Assembly: GCA_030147505.1 (NCBI GenBank)
Contig: JASBVG010000008.1
Coordinates: forward strand, 1 to 61,392
DNA: 61,392 nucleotides
Source: Tardiphaga sp.
GTDB lineage: Bacteria > Pseudomonadota > Alphaproteobacteria > Rhizobiales > Xanthobacteraceae
Reading direction: 5' to 3'
A program made the position numbers and the translations under genes. Of the stretch, positions 9,558 through 19,401 are shown piece after piece; position 1 is the stretch's first letter; each line of letters starts with the position of its first letter. The notes under the pieces are model-generated. The model saw only the letters and a list, made by a program, of their open reading frames with translations, was not told the origin of the DNA and did no database searches.

Positions 9558-9578
9558 GCAGGACTGATCCATCGGAAT

Positions 9579-9615
9579 GAAAAAACGCCTGGCCAAACGG
9601 CCGGGCGTTTTTGTT
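9579..9615 (+). terminator. Rho-independent terminator, phasin / tadG
   Basis: Stem aaaaacgcc(t)ggcc / ggccgggcgttttt followed by TTTTTG, 22 bp after the phasin stop. On the other strand the A-run becomes T-run, so it also serves the convergent TadG-like gene ending at 9633. Confidence 0.85.
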
Positions 9616-9632
9616 TGGCGGCACCGCGTATC

Positions 9633-10979
9633 TTAGCGGGAGACGCGCAACGCGTTAAGCGAGTTGCCGATAGCGGAAAATGCCGTGGCGATACCGGCAG
9701 CAGTCGTCGTGGCGAAGAAGTTGCCGGAGTCCGCACAGTATTTGAGAACGGCAAAATCCGGGCCGCCATCGGTATTGACCTGAATTGTGTAGATGACGGT
9801 CTTCCGCTTGCCGTTGACCAACTCGGCCTTGATATTGTCGCAGAGTATTCTCTGTCGCGCATCGACTTCTGGAGAATTGCTGCTTCCGTTGCCGTACCAG
9901 CGGTTCTTGGTGTTGTCGCCGTCGGACAGCAGGATGATAGCATCAGTATATCTGTAGTTGGTGTCCTTGGGTGGTGCTGGAAACGGATCGCCGCCCACCT
10001 GCAACGTGCGCCACGCCCATGCCATGCCGATCGCCTGGTTGGTGGCGCCGTTTGGAGAAAGGTCGTCGATCTTTTCCTTCAGCTTTTGCGTGTTGCCGCT
10101 ACCATATGCCGAGGTCATGCCGAGAATGGGGTCTGGGCAGGCATTGTACTGATTGGCGGGATAGCGTGTTGCCGACGATGTCGCCGCGTCATTGGTCGTG
10201 TCATAGGGCTGGTCGCGATCCGTCACGCAGCCGTTCCAGGCGCTGTGATCCGCTGGAGTCGATACCCACTTGCCATTTTTGTAGGTCCAGGTGGTGTTCG
10301 CGTCATCCCATTCGTCCCACTTGAGCCACGAGGCATCCTTGTTGCTCGACCCCACATTCACCATCTGAGCAAACGGTATCACCGAGATATAGACGTCCTC
10401 AGTCATGCGTGAGGCTGAACTCAGTGTATCGATCAGGCTCTTCGCAGCCTTCTTCATCTCCGTCATCTTGTTGCTCGACGCCATCGAGCCGGTCACGTCC
10501 AGAGCCATGGCGATGCGCATGCGCGTCGAGCCCCAGGTCGTGGTTGAAGCGCCGTTGATGCTCATCTGCGGGAAGCCGACCATCTTCATGAAGTCGGTGG
10601 CGACGGAGCCGGAGCCGGTCAGGGTGACCGTTGAGCCATCCTTTGTGTTCGTTGTGTAGCTCGCGGTGACGGTGATCGGGCTCGACGCGTTGTTGGTATA
10701 AAGCGCGTTGAAATAGTTGGTGGCCTTGGCCGAGATTTCGGTGGACGACATCGACGGGTTCGAGCCCAGGTCCTTCGAGACCATGAGTGCCGCGGAATCC
10801 AGCGCCACCTTCATGGAGGAGCGCGCCGATGTCGTTCGCGAATAATCGATGGCGGCGCCGACGAAGCCGAGCAGGGGCACCAGCGAGACGGCGAAGATCA
10901 TCGCGACATTGCCGCGCTCGTTGTCGCGGAACCGCCGGGCGGCGCGATGCGTCTGGGCTGAAATCGAACGGATGAACAT
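9633..10979 (-). CDS. TadE/TadG-like pilus assembly protein with von Willebrand A domain
   Basis: 448 residues. The N-terminus (RFRDNERGNVAMIFAVSLVPLLGFVGAAIDY) is the TadE/G prepilin-like segment with one transmembrane helix, followed by a VWA domain whose metal-ion (MIDAS) motif is DVTGSM (about residue 165). Such proteins are exported and help Flp/Tad pilus assembly or adhesion. The frame begins with TTG at 10991, but the ATG at 10979 (MFIRS) is more plausible. It is an orphan: no tadABC, cpa or flp genes lie nearby, so a pilus role is inference. Confidence 0.85.
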   Translation of the reverse strand: MFIRSISAQTHRAARRFRDNERGNVAMIFAVSLVPLLGFVGAAIDYSRTTSARSSMKVALDSAALMVSKDLGSNPSMSSTEISAKATNYFNALYTNNASSPITVTASYTTNTKDGSTVTLTGSGSVATDFMKMVGFPQMSINGASTTTWGSTRMRIAMALDVTGSMASSNKMTEMKKAAKSLIDTLSSASRMTEDVYISVIPFAQMVNVGSSNKDASWLKWDEWDDANTTWTYKNGKWVSTPADHSAWNGCVTDRDQPYDTTNDAATSSATRYPANQYNACPDPILGMTSAYGSGNTQKLKEKIDDLSPNGATNQAIGMAWAWRTLQVGGDPFPAPPKDTNYRYTDAIILLSDGDNTKNRWYGNGSSNSPEVDARQRILCDNIKAELVNGKRKTVIYTIQVNTDGGPDFAVLKYCADSGNFFATTTAAGIATAFSAIGNSLNALRVSR

Positions 10980-11423
10980 GGTGACCGCCAAAATGGTTTG
11001 ATGGCGGTCATTTCGCGGAACGTGGCTAAACGGGTGGTAAAGGTGTCCGCGGAAAATCGGTAAAAGGCTGCATATTGGTAGCCTGGGGTGCGACCGTCAG
11101 GTATCATCCTCAACAGCCGCTAAATCGAAAGGGCAATCATCGGGCGCAATTGCGCAGGTTTTGTTAACCTTTGCGCGGGTGCGCGGAAGGGCTGTTTCGT
11201 CCGTACCCGTCCTTGATGCGCTTGCGAGGGAGTGTGGCGGAACCCATATTGGCGGTGCCCGGTTCTTTTTCGACGGACGTTTTAGGGGGCGTTTCGGCCG
11301 AACGCGTGCGGCGACAGTGTGGCCGTCCAACGGCCGTCTTGCGAAGCGGGCGGGAAGCAATTCCGGGGGACGCAGCCCGCGCAGGGCTGGTCAATTCCCG
11401 ACGGGGACTTTTATACAGAGGCC
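10980..11423. other. Non-coding gap, tadG / clpS
   Basis: 444 bp holding the promoters of two divergent genes. I see no protein-like frame. A small perfect dyad AGGTTttgttAACCT lies at 11156-11170. Nothing else is recognisable. Confidence 0.4.
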
Positions 11424-11834
11424 ATGGTCCAGACAGTTTCGACATCCAAGCCCGAAGGCAATCCGCGGACGCCGCCGTCCGACATCCGCGCGCCGCGCGC
11501 CATGGCGGAGGACGACAACCAGTCCGGCGGATCGGGCGAGCCTTCCACTTCTGTCATTACCAAGACCAAGCCGAAGACGAAACGGCCGAGTCTCTATCGC
11601 GTGTTGATCCTCAACGACGATTACACGCCGATGGAATTCGTCGTTCACGTGCTGGAGAAATTTTTCCAGAAGGACGTGGAAGCGGCAACGCAGATCATGC
11701 TGCATGTCCATCATCACGGTATCGGCGAGTGCGGCGTGTTCACCTACGAGATCGCCGAAACCAAAGTGACGCAGGTGATGGATTTTGCGCGCAAGCACCA
11801 GCATCCCCTGCAATGCGTGATGGAAAAGAAATAA
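11424..11834 (+). CDS. clpS: ATP-dependent Clp protease adaptor ClpS
   Basis: Binds the ClpA N-domain and delivers N-degron substrates (Leu, Phe, Tyr, Trp at the N-terminus) to ClpAP. 136 residues from the ATG at 11424 (AGAGG just before it); the core (about 50-136) has the substrate-pocket segment [34 protein letters not shown] and a C-terminal MEKK. The ATG at 11502 (MAEDDNQ) would give a more usual length of 110 but has no ribosome site. The N-terminal 50 residues are polar and probably disordered. It lies 247 bp upstream of clpA, its partner. Confidence 0.93.
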   Translation: MVQTVSTSKPEGNPRTPPSDIRAPRAMAEDDNQSGGSGEPSTSVITKTKPKTKRPSLYRVLILNDDYTPMEFVVHVLEKFFQKDVEAATQIMLHVHHHGIGECGVFTYEIAETKVTQVMDFARKHQHPLQCVMEKK

Positions 11835-12081
11835 CGCGGCGCAGAGCCTGCAACGGGAATGGGTCTTGCATCGATTCCGGGTTGGCTCGATGTAGCCGAA
11901 CTGCACAGACGAGAGTTGCCGCATGTCATAAACGGCGTGCAGCAATGACCGATGCCGGTGCCGAACGATCGGTGCCGGAACCGGCCTTCCGCCACGATCG
12001 TTCCGCACTATATGCAGAAAGGTTCTTGTTGCCTGCGAGGGCAACGATGGCCATGATGGTGGGGGCCAAAGAGGACGCGGA

Positions 12082-14478
12082 ATGCCAACTTTTTCTCAAA
12101 GCCTAGAACAATCGCTGCACCGGGCGCTCTCGATCGCGAATGAGCGCCACCACCAATATGCGACACTGGAACATCTGCTCTTGTCGCTGGTGGACGACTC
12201 CGATGCCGCAGCGGTGATGCGGGCCTGCAGCGTCGATCTCGACAAGCTGCGCGGCAGTCTCGTCAATTATCTCGAAACCGAATTCGAAAACCTGGTGACG
12301 GATGGCAGCGACGATGCCAAGCCGACCGCCGGTTTCCAGCGCGTGATCCAGCGCGCCGTCATTCACGTGCAGTCGTCCGGTCGCGAGGAAGTGACCGGCG
12401 CCAATGTGCTGATCGCGATCTTCGCCGAGCGCGAAAGCCATGCCGCCTATTTCCTGCAGGAGCAGGACATGACGCGCTACGACGCGGTGAATTACATCAG
12501 CCACGGCATCGCCAAGCGGCCGGGCGTCTCCGAGGCGCGGCCGGTGCGCGGCGTCGATGAGGAGACCGAGAACAAGGGCGGCGAGGAGTCCAAGAAGAAG
12601 GGCGAGGCGCTCGAGACCTATTGTGTTAACCTCAACAAGAAGGCGAAGGACGGCAAGATCGATCCGGTGATCGGACGCAATTCCGAGATCAACCGCGCGA
12701 TCCAGGTGCTGTGCCGCCGCCAGAAGAACAATCCGCTGTTCGTCGGCGAAGCCGGCGTCGGCAAGACGGCGATCGCCGAGGGGCTCGCCAAGCGCATCGT
12801 CGACAGCGATGTGCCGGAAGTGCTGTCGGCCGCCACCGTGTTCTCGCTGGACATGGGCACGCTGCTGGCCGGCACGCGCTATCGCGGCGATTTCGAGGAG
12901 CGCCTCAAGCAGGTGCTGAAGGAACTGGAAGCGCATCCCAATGCGATCCTGTTCATCGACGAAATCCACACGGTGATCGGCGCCGGCGCTACCTCGGGCG
13001 GCGCCATGGATGCGTCAAACCTCCTGAAGCCTGCTTTGGCTTCGGGCGCGATCCGCTGCATGGGCTCGACCACCTACAAGGAATATCGCCAGCATTTCGA
13101 GAAGGACCGCGCGCTGGTGCGGCGCTTCCAGAAGATCGACGTCAACGAGCCGACGGTCGATGACGCGATCCTGATCCTCAAGGGTCTGAAGCCGTATTTC
13201 GAGGACTATCACAAGCTGAAATATACCAACGAGGCCATCGAGGCCGCGGTACAGCTGTCGTCGCGCTACATCCATGACCGCAAGCTGCCGGACAAGGCGA
13301 TCGACGTGATCGACGAATCCGGCGCGGCGCAGATGCTGGTGACCGAGAGCAAGCGCAAGAAGACCATCGGCATCAAGGAAATCGAGACCACGATCGCGAC
13401 GATGGCGCGCATCCCGCCGAAGAGCGTGTCGAAGGACGACGCCGAGACGTTGCGGCATCTGGAAGCGACGCTGAAGCGCGTGGTGTTTGGTCAGGACAAG
13501 GCCATCGAGGCGTTGTCCGCTTCCATCAAGCTGGCGCGCGCCGGCCTGCGCGAACCGGAGAAGCCGATCGGCTCCTATCTGTTCTCGGGCCCGACCGGCG
13601 TCGGCAAGACCGAGGTGGCGAAGCAGCTGGCGGCGACGCTCGGCGTCGAGTTGCTGCGCTTCGACATGTCCGAATATATGGAGCGGCACACCGTGTCGCG
13701 CCTGATCGGCGCGCCTCCCGGCTATGTCGGCTTCGATCAGGGCGGCCTGCTCACCGATGGCGTGGATCAGCATCCGCATTGCGTGGTGCTGCTCGACGAG
13801 ATCGAGAAGGCGCATCCGGATCTGTACAACGTGCTGCTGCAGGTGATGGATCACGGCCGGCTGACCGACCACAACGGCAAGCAGGTGAATTTCCGCAACG
13901 TCATCCTGATCATGACGACCAATGCGGGCGCGGCGGATCTCGCCCGTCAGGCCTTCGGCTTCACCCGCAGCAAGCGGGAAGGCGACGATCATGAGGCGAT
14001 CAACCGGCAGTTCGCGCCGGAATTCCGTAACCGTCTCGACGCCATCGTGTCGTTCGGCCATCTGAATTCCGACGTCATCGGCATGGTGGTGGAGAAGTTC
14101 GTGCTGCAGCTGGAAGCCCAGCTGGCAGACCGCGACGTCACGATCGAACTGTCCGAGCCTGCCAAGGCATGGCTGATCCAGCACGGCTATGACGAGCAGA
14201 TGGGTGCGCGCCCGATGGGCCGTGTGATCCAGGAATACATCAAGAAGCCACTCGCCGAAGAGCTGCTGTTCGGCGAGCTCAAGAACGGCGGCCATGTCCG
14301 CGTCGTCCTGAAGAAGGGCGAAGCGGTGCTTGGTGTCGAGCAGGAGACCATCGGTTTCGAATTCGTCGATGGCCCGGTGACGCCGAAGCCGGAAAAACTG
14401 CCCGCCAAGCGCGGCGCCGCAAAGAAGCCGAAGCCCGGCAAGGGCTCCGGTTCGGCAAAAGGACTGGTGAAGGCGTAA
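12082..14478 (+). CDS. clpA: ATP-dependent Clp protease ATP-binding subunit ClpA
   Basis: AAA+ unfoldase that threads substrates into ClpP. 798 residues: N-domain (1-145) that docks ClpS, a charged linker (about 155-180, [11 protein letters not shown]), D1 AAA module with Walker [10 protein letters not shown] (222) and Walker B FIDEIHT, and D2 module with Walker [10 protein letters not shown] (503) and LLDEIEKAH. The C-terminal 35 residues are Lys/Pro/Gly-rich beyond the usual ClpA end. The start has GAGGACGCGGA before the ATG. clpP is not in the window. A terminator follows at once. Confidence 0.97.
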   Translation: MPTFSQSLEQSLHRALSIANERHHQYATLEHLLLSLVDDSDAAAVMRACSVDLDKLRGSLVNYLETEFENLVTDGSDDAKPTAGFQRVIQRAVIHVQSSGREEVTGANVLIAIFAERESHAAYFLQEQDMTRYDAVNYISHGIAKRPGVSEARPVRGVDEETENKGGEESKKKGEALETYCVNLNKKAKDGKIDPVIGRNSEINRAIQVLCRRQKNNPLFVGEAGVGKTAIAEGLAKRIVDSDVPEVLSAATVFSLDMGTLLAGTRYRGDFEERLKQVLKELEAHPNAILFIDEIHTVIGAGATSGGAMDASNLLKPALASGAIRCMGSTTYKEYRQHFEKDRALVRRFQKIDVNEPTVDDAILILKGLKPYFEDYHKLKYTNEAIEAAVQLSSRYIHDRKLPDKAIDVIDESGAAQMLVTESKRKKTIGIKEIETTIATMARIPPKSVSKDDAETLRHLEATLKRVVFGQDKAIEALSASIKLARAGLREPEKPIGSYLFSGPTGVGKTEVAKQLAATLGVELLRFDMSEYMERHTVSRLIGAPPGYVGFDQGGLLTDGVDQHPHCVVLLDEIEKAHPDLYNVLLQVMDHGRLTDHNGKQVNFRNVILIMTTNAGAADLARQAFGFTRSKREGDDHEAINRQFAPEFRNRLDAIVSFGHLNSDVIGMVVEKFVLQLEAQLADRDVTIELSEPAKAWLIQHGYDEQMGARPMGRVIQEYIKKPLAEELLFGELKNGGHVRVVLKKGEAVLGVEQETIGFEFVDGPVTPKPEKLPAKRGAAKKPKPGKGSGSAKGLVKA

Positions 14479-14499
14479 GGCCTTCGCGCTGTTGAAATG

Positions 14500-14535
14500 A
14501 AAAAGGCCGGTGAGTGATCACCGGCCTTTTTATTT
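14500..14535 (+). terminator. Rho-independent terminator after clpA
   Basis: Stem aaaaaggccggtga / tcaccggccttttt with T-run, 21 bp after the clpA stop. Confidence 0.9.
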
Positions 14536-14542
14536 GGCTCAG

Positions 14543-14653
14543 CCCCTCATGGTGAGGAGGCGCGTAGCGCCGTCTCGAACCATGAGATGGCCTGGCTCCG
14601 AGTTCGCAACCATCCTTCGAGACGCGGCTTGCAGCCGCTCCTCAGGATGAGGG
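14543..14653. repeat. Palindromic intergenic repeat, family B
   Basis: About 110 bp whose ends pair (cccctcatggtgaggag with ctcctcaggatgaggg) and whose inner parts pair around cgtctcgaaccatgag / catccttcgagacg. This kind of element, with ggcgcgtagcgcc arms, is common in intergenic spaces of the Bradyrhizobium group (recollection). Only one full copy is seen in this window. Confidence 0.75.
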
Positions 14654-14660
14654 CGGAGTA

Positions 14661-15011
14661 TTACTTCCCCAGCAGCCGCTGAATTTCCATCTGCAGCTCG
14701 CGCTTCTTTGCTTCGCTCTTGCGCACGCGCTCGTCGAGGTCCGACGCTGGCGCCTCAGTGGCCCGTGTATCGCTGAAGGAGACACCGACCACATTGCCCC
14801 GCGACCAGATGATATCCGCGGATACCGGACGCCCGTCGCGTTCGATGGTCAGCGACATCTGGTCCTTGATCGGGCGATGGCCGAGCGGGAATTCGACGCG
14901 TGCGCCGTGCTCGGACATGTCGCGCACGACGCATTCCTTGGCTTTCTGGTCCTTCGACGCCGTAGCGCCCAAAGTCACCTTGTCGCGTGGCTGTTTGCGA
15001 CGGTCGTCCAT
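14661..15011 (-). CDS. PilZ-domain protein, likely cyclic-di-GMP binding
   Basis: 116 residues. The c-di-GMP contact motifs are both present: RRKQPR (RxxxR, residues 4-9) and DMSEHGA (D/NxSxxG, about 31-37), in a single PilZ beta-barrel (about 3-88), followed by a charged coiled-coil tail (about 92-116, RVRKSEAKKRELQMEI). With no effector domain attached it would act by binding a partner. The diguanylate cyclase PleD encoded at 31-33 kb is one possible source of ligand in the same cell, but the two are not linked in an operon. Confidence 0.85.
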   Translation of the reverse strand: MDDRRKQPRDKVTLGATASKDQKAKECVVRDMSEHGARVEFPLGHRPIKDQMSLTIERDGRPVSADIIWSRGNVVGVSFSDTRATEAPASDLDERVRKSEAKKRELQMEIQRLLGK

Positions 15012-15139
15012 GTCCTGAAATCCCCGTTTGAGACGGGCGGACTCTACGCGGTTCCATCCCGCGGGGAAGGCTCTGGCTGCGGCCGTGCGAAGTTAACGTA
15101 AATCAAGCTTAAGACTGGTCGCCGAAAACCGGCCACAAT

Positions 15140-16075
15140 TCACGCCGCGGTATCTCGCAGCCCCTTGGCGATCTCCTTCTGCTTGTCGAATTCGGCGCGG
15201 CGGCGGGCCAGCTCCTCTTCGCTGAGCAGGGCCACATTGTTGTAGTCGTTCTTCCAGGCGGGATCCTGCGCCCAGCGCAGCGGCGATTGCATGGTGGTCT
15301 GCGGGCCGGCCGCGGATTCCAGCAGGCGCAGCGCCAGCTCCAGCGTCAAGGCTTGCGATGCCTTGTCATGCGGCTTGCCGGCGGAATTGCCGAGCGGGAA
15401 ATCGCTGAACAGGAAACGCGGCACGCCGACATGTTCGACGATGTCCTTGGCGCAGCCCATCACCACGGTGGGAATGCCGTTCGCCTCCAGATGTCGCGCG
15501 ACGATGCTAACGGTCTGGTGGCAGACCGGGCAGTTCGGCACCAGCACGGCGGCATCGATGCCATCCGCCTGCGCGCGGGCAAGGATCTCCGGCGCATCGG
15601 TCTCGATGGTGACGCGGTGGCTGCGATTGGTGGGCGCGCCGAAGAAGCGCGGCGCGACTTCGCCGATGCGGCCTTGCGCGGCGGCCTGTTTCAGTGCGGG
15701 CAGGGGAAACCAGGTGCCGCTGTCGTCGGCTCTGGTATGCACGCGGTCATAGGCGATGTGGGAGATGCGCAGATCATGGGTCTTCGCGGTGTCGCCATCA
15801 TAGACCTGATAGAATTTGGCGCCGCCATTGTAGAGCGCGCCGGGCCCCTGGTCGCCCTTGGCGGGATCGTAGGGGGCGGCAGTGGTGATGATCGCCACGC
15901 GCGATTGCGCGAGCGGCTTCTTCAGCGACTGGAAGGGCGCATCCACATTGTGCGCCCAGCGATAGGGGGCATCGTAGCCGAGGGCGCGGTAATAGGCGCG
16001 GGTGCGCGCCATGTACTGGATCGGCACATCGTCCTGCGCCGCGCGGTCGGGAGCCTCGTGCTGGATGTCGCTCAT
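15140..16075 (-). CDS. GrdB-family protein (glycine/sarcosine/betaine reductase B-like, non-seleno)
   Basis: 311 residues resembling the B-subunit family of clostridial glycine/proline-type reductases, yet with no in-frame UGA; a CPVC pair (Cys182, Cys185, in LVPNCPVCHQT) is the obvious redox-capable site. ATG at 16075 is preceded by GGGAGCG; the frame continues 21 codons upstream without support. Homologues occur in aerobic alphaproteobacteria without the rest of the reductase complex, and none of its partners is here, so the reaction is unknown. Family call is from overall pattern and is moderately sure. Confidence 0.65.
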   Translation of the reverse strand: MSDIQHEAPDRAAQDDVPIQYMARTRAYYRALGYDAPYRWAHNVDAPFQSLKKPLAQSRVAIITTAAPYDPAKGDQGPGALYNGGAKFYQVYDGDTAKTHDLRISHIAYDRVHTRADDSGTWFPLPALKQAAAQGRIGEVAPRFFGAPTNRSHRVTIETDAPEILARAQADGIDAAVLVPNCPVCHQTVSIVARHLEANGIPTVVMGCAKDIVEHVGVPRFLFSDFPLGNSAGKPHDKASQALTLELALRLLESAAGPQTTMQSPLRWAQDPAWKNDYNNVALLSEEELARRRAEFDKQKEIAKGLRDTAA

Positions 16076-16164
16076 GATTTTCGCTCCCGTATCCGCCTTA
16101 TTTGTTTCATAGCTAGCCCGTTGCAAATCACCGATCAAGGCGCGGAACTCGCGCAGGGCCTTGC

Positions 16165-17121
16165 ATGACGCGATGGGTTACCGCAGCGATGACGGGCATT
16201 GCGATGCTGCTGGCATGGCAGGCGCGCGCCGACGATCTCCCCGTCAGCGAATTGGCCAAGCCGGGCGCCGATCGCATCATGTCGGTGCGCCCTGCCGCGC
16301 CGGACACCGTGCGCGACAGCAGCGCCCGCGAGGCCATGTGCCTGATGATCGAGTCTGCGGCACGGGCCAACGACCTGCCGCTCGAATTTTTCGCCCGCGT
16401 GATCTGGCAGGAGAGCCGCTTCCAGCCCGACGCGGTAGGGCCGGTGACGCGCAACGGCCAGCGCGCGCAGGGCATTGCGCAGTTCATGCCGGGCACGGCC
16501 GCCGAGCGGCGATTGCTCGATCCTTTCGATCCCGTGCAGGCGTTGCCGAAGTCTGCAGAGTTCTTGCGCGAACTACGCGACCAGTTCGGCAATCTCGGCC
16601 TGGCCGCCGCGGCCTACAATGCCGGTCCGCGCCGGGTGCAGGAATGGCTCGACGGCAAGGGCTATATGCCCGGCGAGACGCGCAACTATGTCTCGGCGAT
16701 CACCGGCGCGACGGTTGAGGACTGGCAGGAGGCCGGGCGCAACGGAAAGGCGCCGCCGCGTCCGCAGACGTCGAGCTGCCGCGACTTGATGGCGCTGCTG
16801 CAGCGGGCGCCCAATCCGTTCGTGACGCAGCTCGAAGCGCGGGTGAAGCTCGGCGAGTCGAAGCCATGGGGTGTGCAGCTCTCGGCCGGCTTCAACCGCG
16901 ACCGCGCCCTGATGCAATATGCGCGCGCCATGGTCCGCCTGCGCTCGGTGGTCGGCGACCACGATCCGAACCTGTTGCGCTCGATCTTCCGCAGCCGCGG
17001 CACGCGGCCGTTCTATCAGGTGCGGATCGGCGCCGACACGCGCGAGGAGGCGAACGGCCTGTGCAGCCAGATCCACAGGGCCGGACAGGCCTGTCTCGTG
17101 CTGAGGAACAGGGGCACGTGA
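16165..17121 (+). CDS. Lytic transglycosylase (SLT) with SPOR domain
   Basis: Cleaves peptidoglycan glycan strands in the periplasm with formation of 1,6-anhydro ends. 318 residues: signal peptide (1-22, ending QARA), SLT domain (about 50-190) with catalytic Glu83 in IWQESRF, followed by GIAQFMPGTA and AAAYNAGPRRV, which are the family hallmarks, and a C-terminal SPOR-like domain (about 285-318, FYQVRIGADTREEANGLC). Together with the SPOR carboxypeptidase at 7-9 kb this makes two septal-glycan-targeted enzymes in one window. AGGG lies shortly before the ATG. Confidence 0.92.
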   Translation: MTRWVTAAMTGIAMLLAWQARADDLPVSELAKPGADRIMSVRPAAPDTVRDSSAREAMCLMIESAARANDLPLEFFARVIWQESRFQPDAVGPVTRNGQRAQGIAQFMPGTAAERRLLDPFDPVQALPKSAEFLRELRDQFGNLGLAAAAYNAGPRRVQEWLDGKGYMPGETRNYVSAITGATVEDWQEAGRNGKAPPRPQTSSCRDLMALLQRAPNPFVTQLEARVKLGESKPWGVQLSAGFNRDRALMQYARAMVRLRSVVGDHDPNLLRSIFRSRGTRPFYQVRIGADTREEANGLCSQIHRAGQACLVLRNRGT

Positions 17122-17206
17122 AGCGGCCATGCGCGGCGCGCACTTGACCGCTGCGGCATTCGGTAGCCAATGAGCCCCGGGATCAATCGAACGGAAACGG
17201 GCTGTC

Positions 17207-17941
17207 GTGCCGCTACCCGCACTGGACTCACCGCGCTGGCAGGGGACGGCGTCCGCGTTTCTCTACGGTATGCGGTCGGTCACCACCACGGTTCTGACGC
17301 TCGTTCTGTTCGCCACCTATGTCGGCATCGGCGCGCTCGCGCATGACACGCATTTCAGCCTGTTCTGGGCGCTGCTCAGCACATTGCTGATATGGGCGGG
17401 ACCCGCGCAGATCATCCTGCTCGCAGCGCTCGGCTCAGGCGCCACGGTCGTTCAGGCGGCCATCGCCGTCGGGGTGAGCGGCATCCGCCTGTTTCCCATG
17501 GTGGTGTCGGTGCTGCCGATGCTGCGGATGCCGGAGACGAAGAAGCGGCAACTGATCCTGCCATCGCATTTCATTGCCGTGACGCTGTGGGTCGAGTGCT
17601 TTCGCCTGATGCCGCTGGTGCCGCGCGAGCGGCGCATCACCTTCGTCAACGGGCTCGGCTGCGGCCTCGTCACGACATGCCTGATCGCCACATGGATCGG
17701 CTATCATCTCGCGGCGAACCTGCCGCCGCTGTTCGGCGCGGCGATCCTGCTGCTGACACCGCTGGCGTTTCTTCTGTCCACGGCGCGCAATTGCAAGAAG
17801 CTGCCGGATGTGGTCGCGCTGGTACTCGGCCTTGCGCTGTTTCCCATCGTGTCGTGGTTCAACACCGGCGTCGATATCCTGATCTCCGGCATCTCCGCCG
17901 GCACCATCGCCTATGGCGCGCATCGCTGGAGGCGAAGGTGA
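17207..17941 (+). CDS. AzlC-family amino-acid exporter, large subunit
   Basis: Inner-membrane protein of 244 residues with about seven to eight hydrophobic helices; AzlC/AzlD pairs export branched-chain amino acids or related compounds. AzlC features include WAGPAQIILLA, GVSGIRLFPM and the later SISAGTIAYG-type end. The start is GTG at 17207. Its stop overlaps the GTG of the next gene (GTGA), so translation is coupled to the AzlD-like partner. Confidence 0.85.
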   Translation: MPLPALDSPRWQGTASAFLYGMRSVTTTVLTLVLFATYVGIGALAHDTHFSLFWALLSTLLIWAGPAQIILLAALGSGATVVQAAIAVGVSGIRLFPMVVSVLPMLRMPETKKRQLILPSHFIAVTLWVECFRLMPLVPRERRITFVNGLGCGLVTTCLIATWIGYHLAANLPPLFGAAILLLTPLAFLLSTARNCKKLPDVVALVLGLALFPIVSWFNTGVDILISGISAGTIAYGAHRWRRR

Positions 17942-18291
17942 GCGAGCTGCAGAGCTTCATCGGCGACTGGCACGCGCTGGTCATCCTCGTGCTCGCGGGA
18001 TTCCTGCCCAACGAGATCTGGCGCATGCTCGGGCTGTGGCTCGGCGGCGGCATCGATGAAGAGGCAGACGTTCTCGTGTGGGTGAGGGCGGTGGCGACGG
18101 CGATCCTTGCCGGCGTGATCGCGCAGATCCTCGTACTGCCGCCCGGCGCGCTCGCGACCGTGCCGGCGCCGTTGCGCTATGGCTCGGTGCTGTTCGGGCT
18201 GCTGGTGTTTCTCGGCTTCAGGCGCTCGATCTTCGCCGGCGTGCTGTGCGGCGAGCTGATGATGGTCGGCGGCAAATACTGGATGGGATGA
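17938..18291 (+). CDS. AzlD-family small membrane subunit
   Basis: 117 residues with about four hydrophobic helices; the expected partner of AzlC. It begins at GTG 17938, inside the last codons of the preceding gene, with a strong GGAGG five bases upstream (17928-17932). An open frame extends much further upstream (to 17392), but that stretch is antiparallel-type noise inside azlC. LPNEIWRMLG and a C-terminal GGKYWMG are conserved-looking features. Confidence 0.82.
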   Translation: MSELQSFIGDWHALVILVLAGFLPNEIWRMLGLWLGGGIDEEADVLVWVRAVATAILAGVIAQILVLPPGALATVPAPLRYGSVLFGLLVFLGFRRSIFAGVLCGELMMVGGKYWMG

Positions 18292-18400
18292 TTCCGCAGG
18301 ACGGACTAGCGAAGTATCGTCCTATGGCGCGTGCTCTTGTCTGACTCAGCAAACGCGATAGTGTCTCCCGCAAGCAAACAAGAATGCCTCGGGAGAAACC

Positions 18401-19387
18401 ATGATACCGCGCCTGCGCAACACCCTGCTGTCCACGCTCGTCATCGCGGCCACATCCATCACGGCGCCGCTGGCCCGCGCAGCGGAATATCCGGTGCGGG
18501 CGATCAAGCTCGTCGTGCCCTATGCGGCAGGCGGCCCCACTGACGTGCTGGCGCGGCTGGTGGCTGATTATCTCGGCCGCGACTTGAAACAGACGACGGT
18601 GGTGGAGAACAAGCCGGGTGCGCAGGGAGCGATCGCCGCGGAAATGGTGTCGCGTGCAGAACCAGACGGCTACACGCTGTTCGTAACGGCGGCGTCGATC
18701 ATGGTGCTCAATCCGCTGCTCTACAAGAAGCTGCCCTACGATCCGCAGAAGGATCTGCGGATGCTCACGGTGGTCACCGATCTGCCCGTCGTGATGGAAG
18801 TGCATCCGTCGGTGCCGGCGAAGACGGTGAAGGAATTCGTCGCTTATGCGAAGGCCAATCCGGGCAAGCTGAACTTCGGCTCGGCAGGGACAGGCGGCAC
18901 GATCCATCTCGCGGGTGAAATGTTCAAGCAGATCGCCGGTGTCGAAATGACCCATGTGCCCTATAAGGGCGCGGGGCCGGCGCTGACCGATCTCTTATCC
19001 GGCAATATCCAGGTGATGTTCGATACGCTCTCCACGGCGCTGCCGCCGGTGAAGGGCGGATTGTTGCGGCCGCTCGGCGTGTCGTCGAAGGAGCGCAGCC
19101 CCGATCTGCCTGACGTGCCCACCGTCATCGAAAGCGGTTACCCCGATTATCAGGTCGGCGTCTGGTTCGGTCTGGCCGGGTCATCCAGGCTGCCGGACGA
19201 GGTGGTAACGAAAGTCATGGCCAGCATGGACCGCGCGCTGAACGATGCCGCATTCCGCGCCTCGCTGGAGAAGATCGGCTTTCCCGTGCTGAAACCGAAG
19301 ACGGTGGCCGAGATCAATCAATTCGTTGACGAGGACCGCGCGCGGTGGTCGAAGGTCATCAAGGCGATGAACATTTCGCTGGATTGA
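18401..19387 (+). CDS. Bug/TctC-type periplasmic solute-binding protein
   Basis: Tripartite tricarboxylate transporter receptor family, binding small carboxylates in the periplasm. 328 residues with a signal peptide (1-27, cleaved after APLARA), then IKLVVPYAAGGPTD, VVENKPGAQG and NPGKLNFGSAGTGGTIHLA, all canonical Bug motifs. GGGAGAAACC precedes the ATG. No TctA/TctB membrane genes are adjacent, as is usual for the many orphan Bug proteins. Ligand not predictable. Confidence 0.93.
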   Translation: MIPRLRNTLLSTLVIAATSITAPLARAAEYPVRAIKLVVPYAAGGPTDVLARLVADYLGRDLKQTTVVENKPGAQGAIAAEMVSRAEPDGYTLFVTAASIMVLNPLLYKKLPYDPQKDLRMLTVVTDLPVVMEVHPSVPAKTVKEFVAYAKANPGKLNFGSAGTGGTIHLAGEMFKQIAGVEMTHVPYKGAGPALTDLLSGNIQVMFDTLSTALPPVKGGLLRPLGVSSKERSPDLPDVPTVIESGYPDYQVGVWFGLAGSSRLPDEVVTKVMASMDRALNDAAFRASLEKIGFPVLKPKTVAEINQFVDEDRARWSKVIKAMNISLD

Positions 19388-19401
19388 TCCGGAGATGAGC
19401 G

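Noticed and set aside
9633..10979. A Tad pilus island
   Set aside because: Only one TadG-like gene; no prepilin, ATPase or secretin genes around it.
12103..14295. Long minus-strand open frames opposite clpA (12103-12969 and 13015-14295)
   Set aside because: They are shadows of a GC-rich gene: composition is rich in His/Arg/Asp with no motif, and clpA is unmistakable on the other strand.
15140..16075. Selenocysteine in the GrdB-like protein
   Set aside because: No in-frame UGA and no sign of a SECIS-like element; the position is occupied by a CPVC pair.
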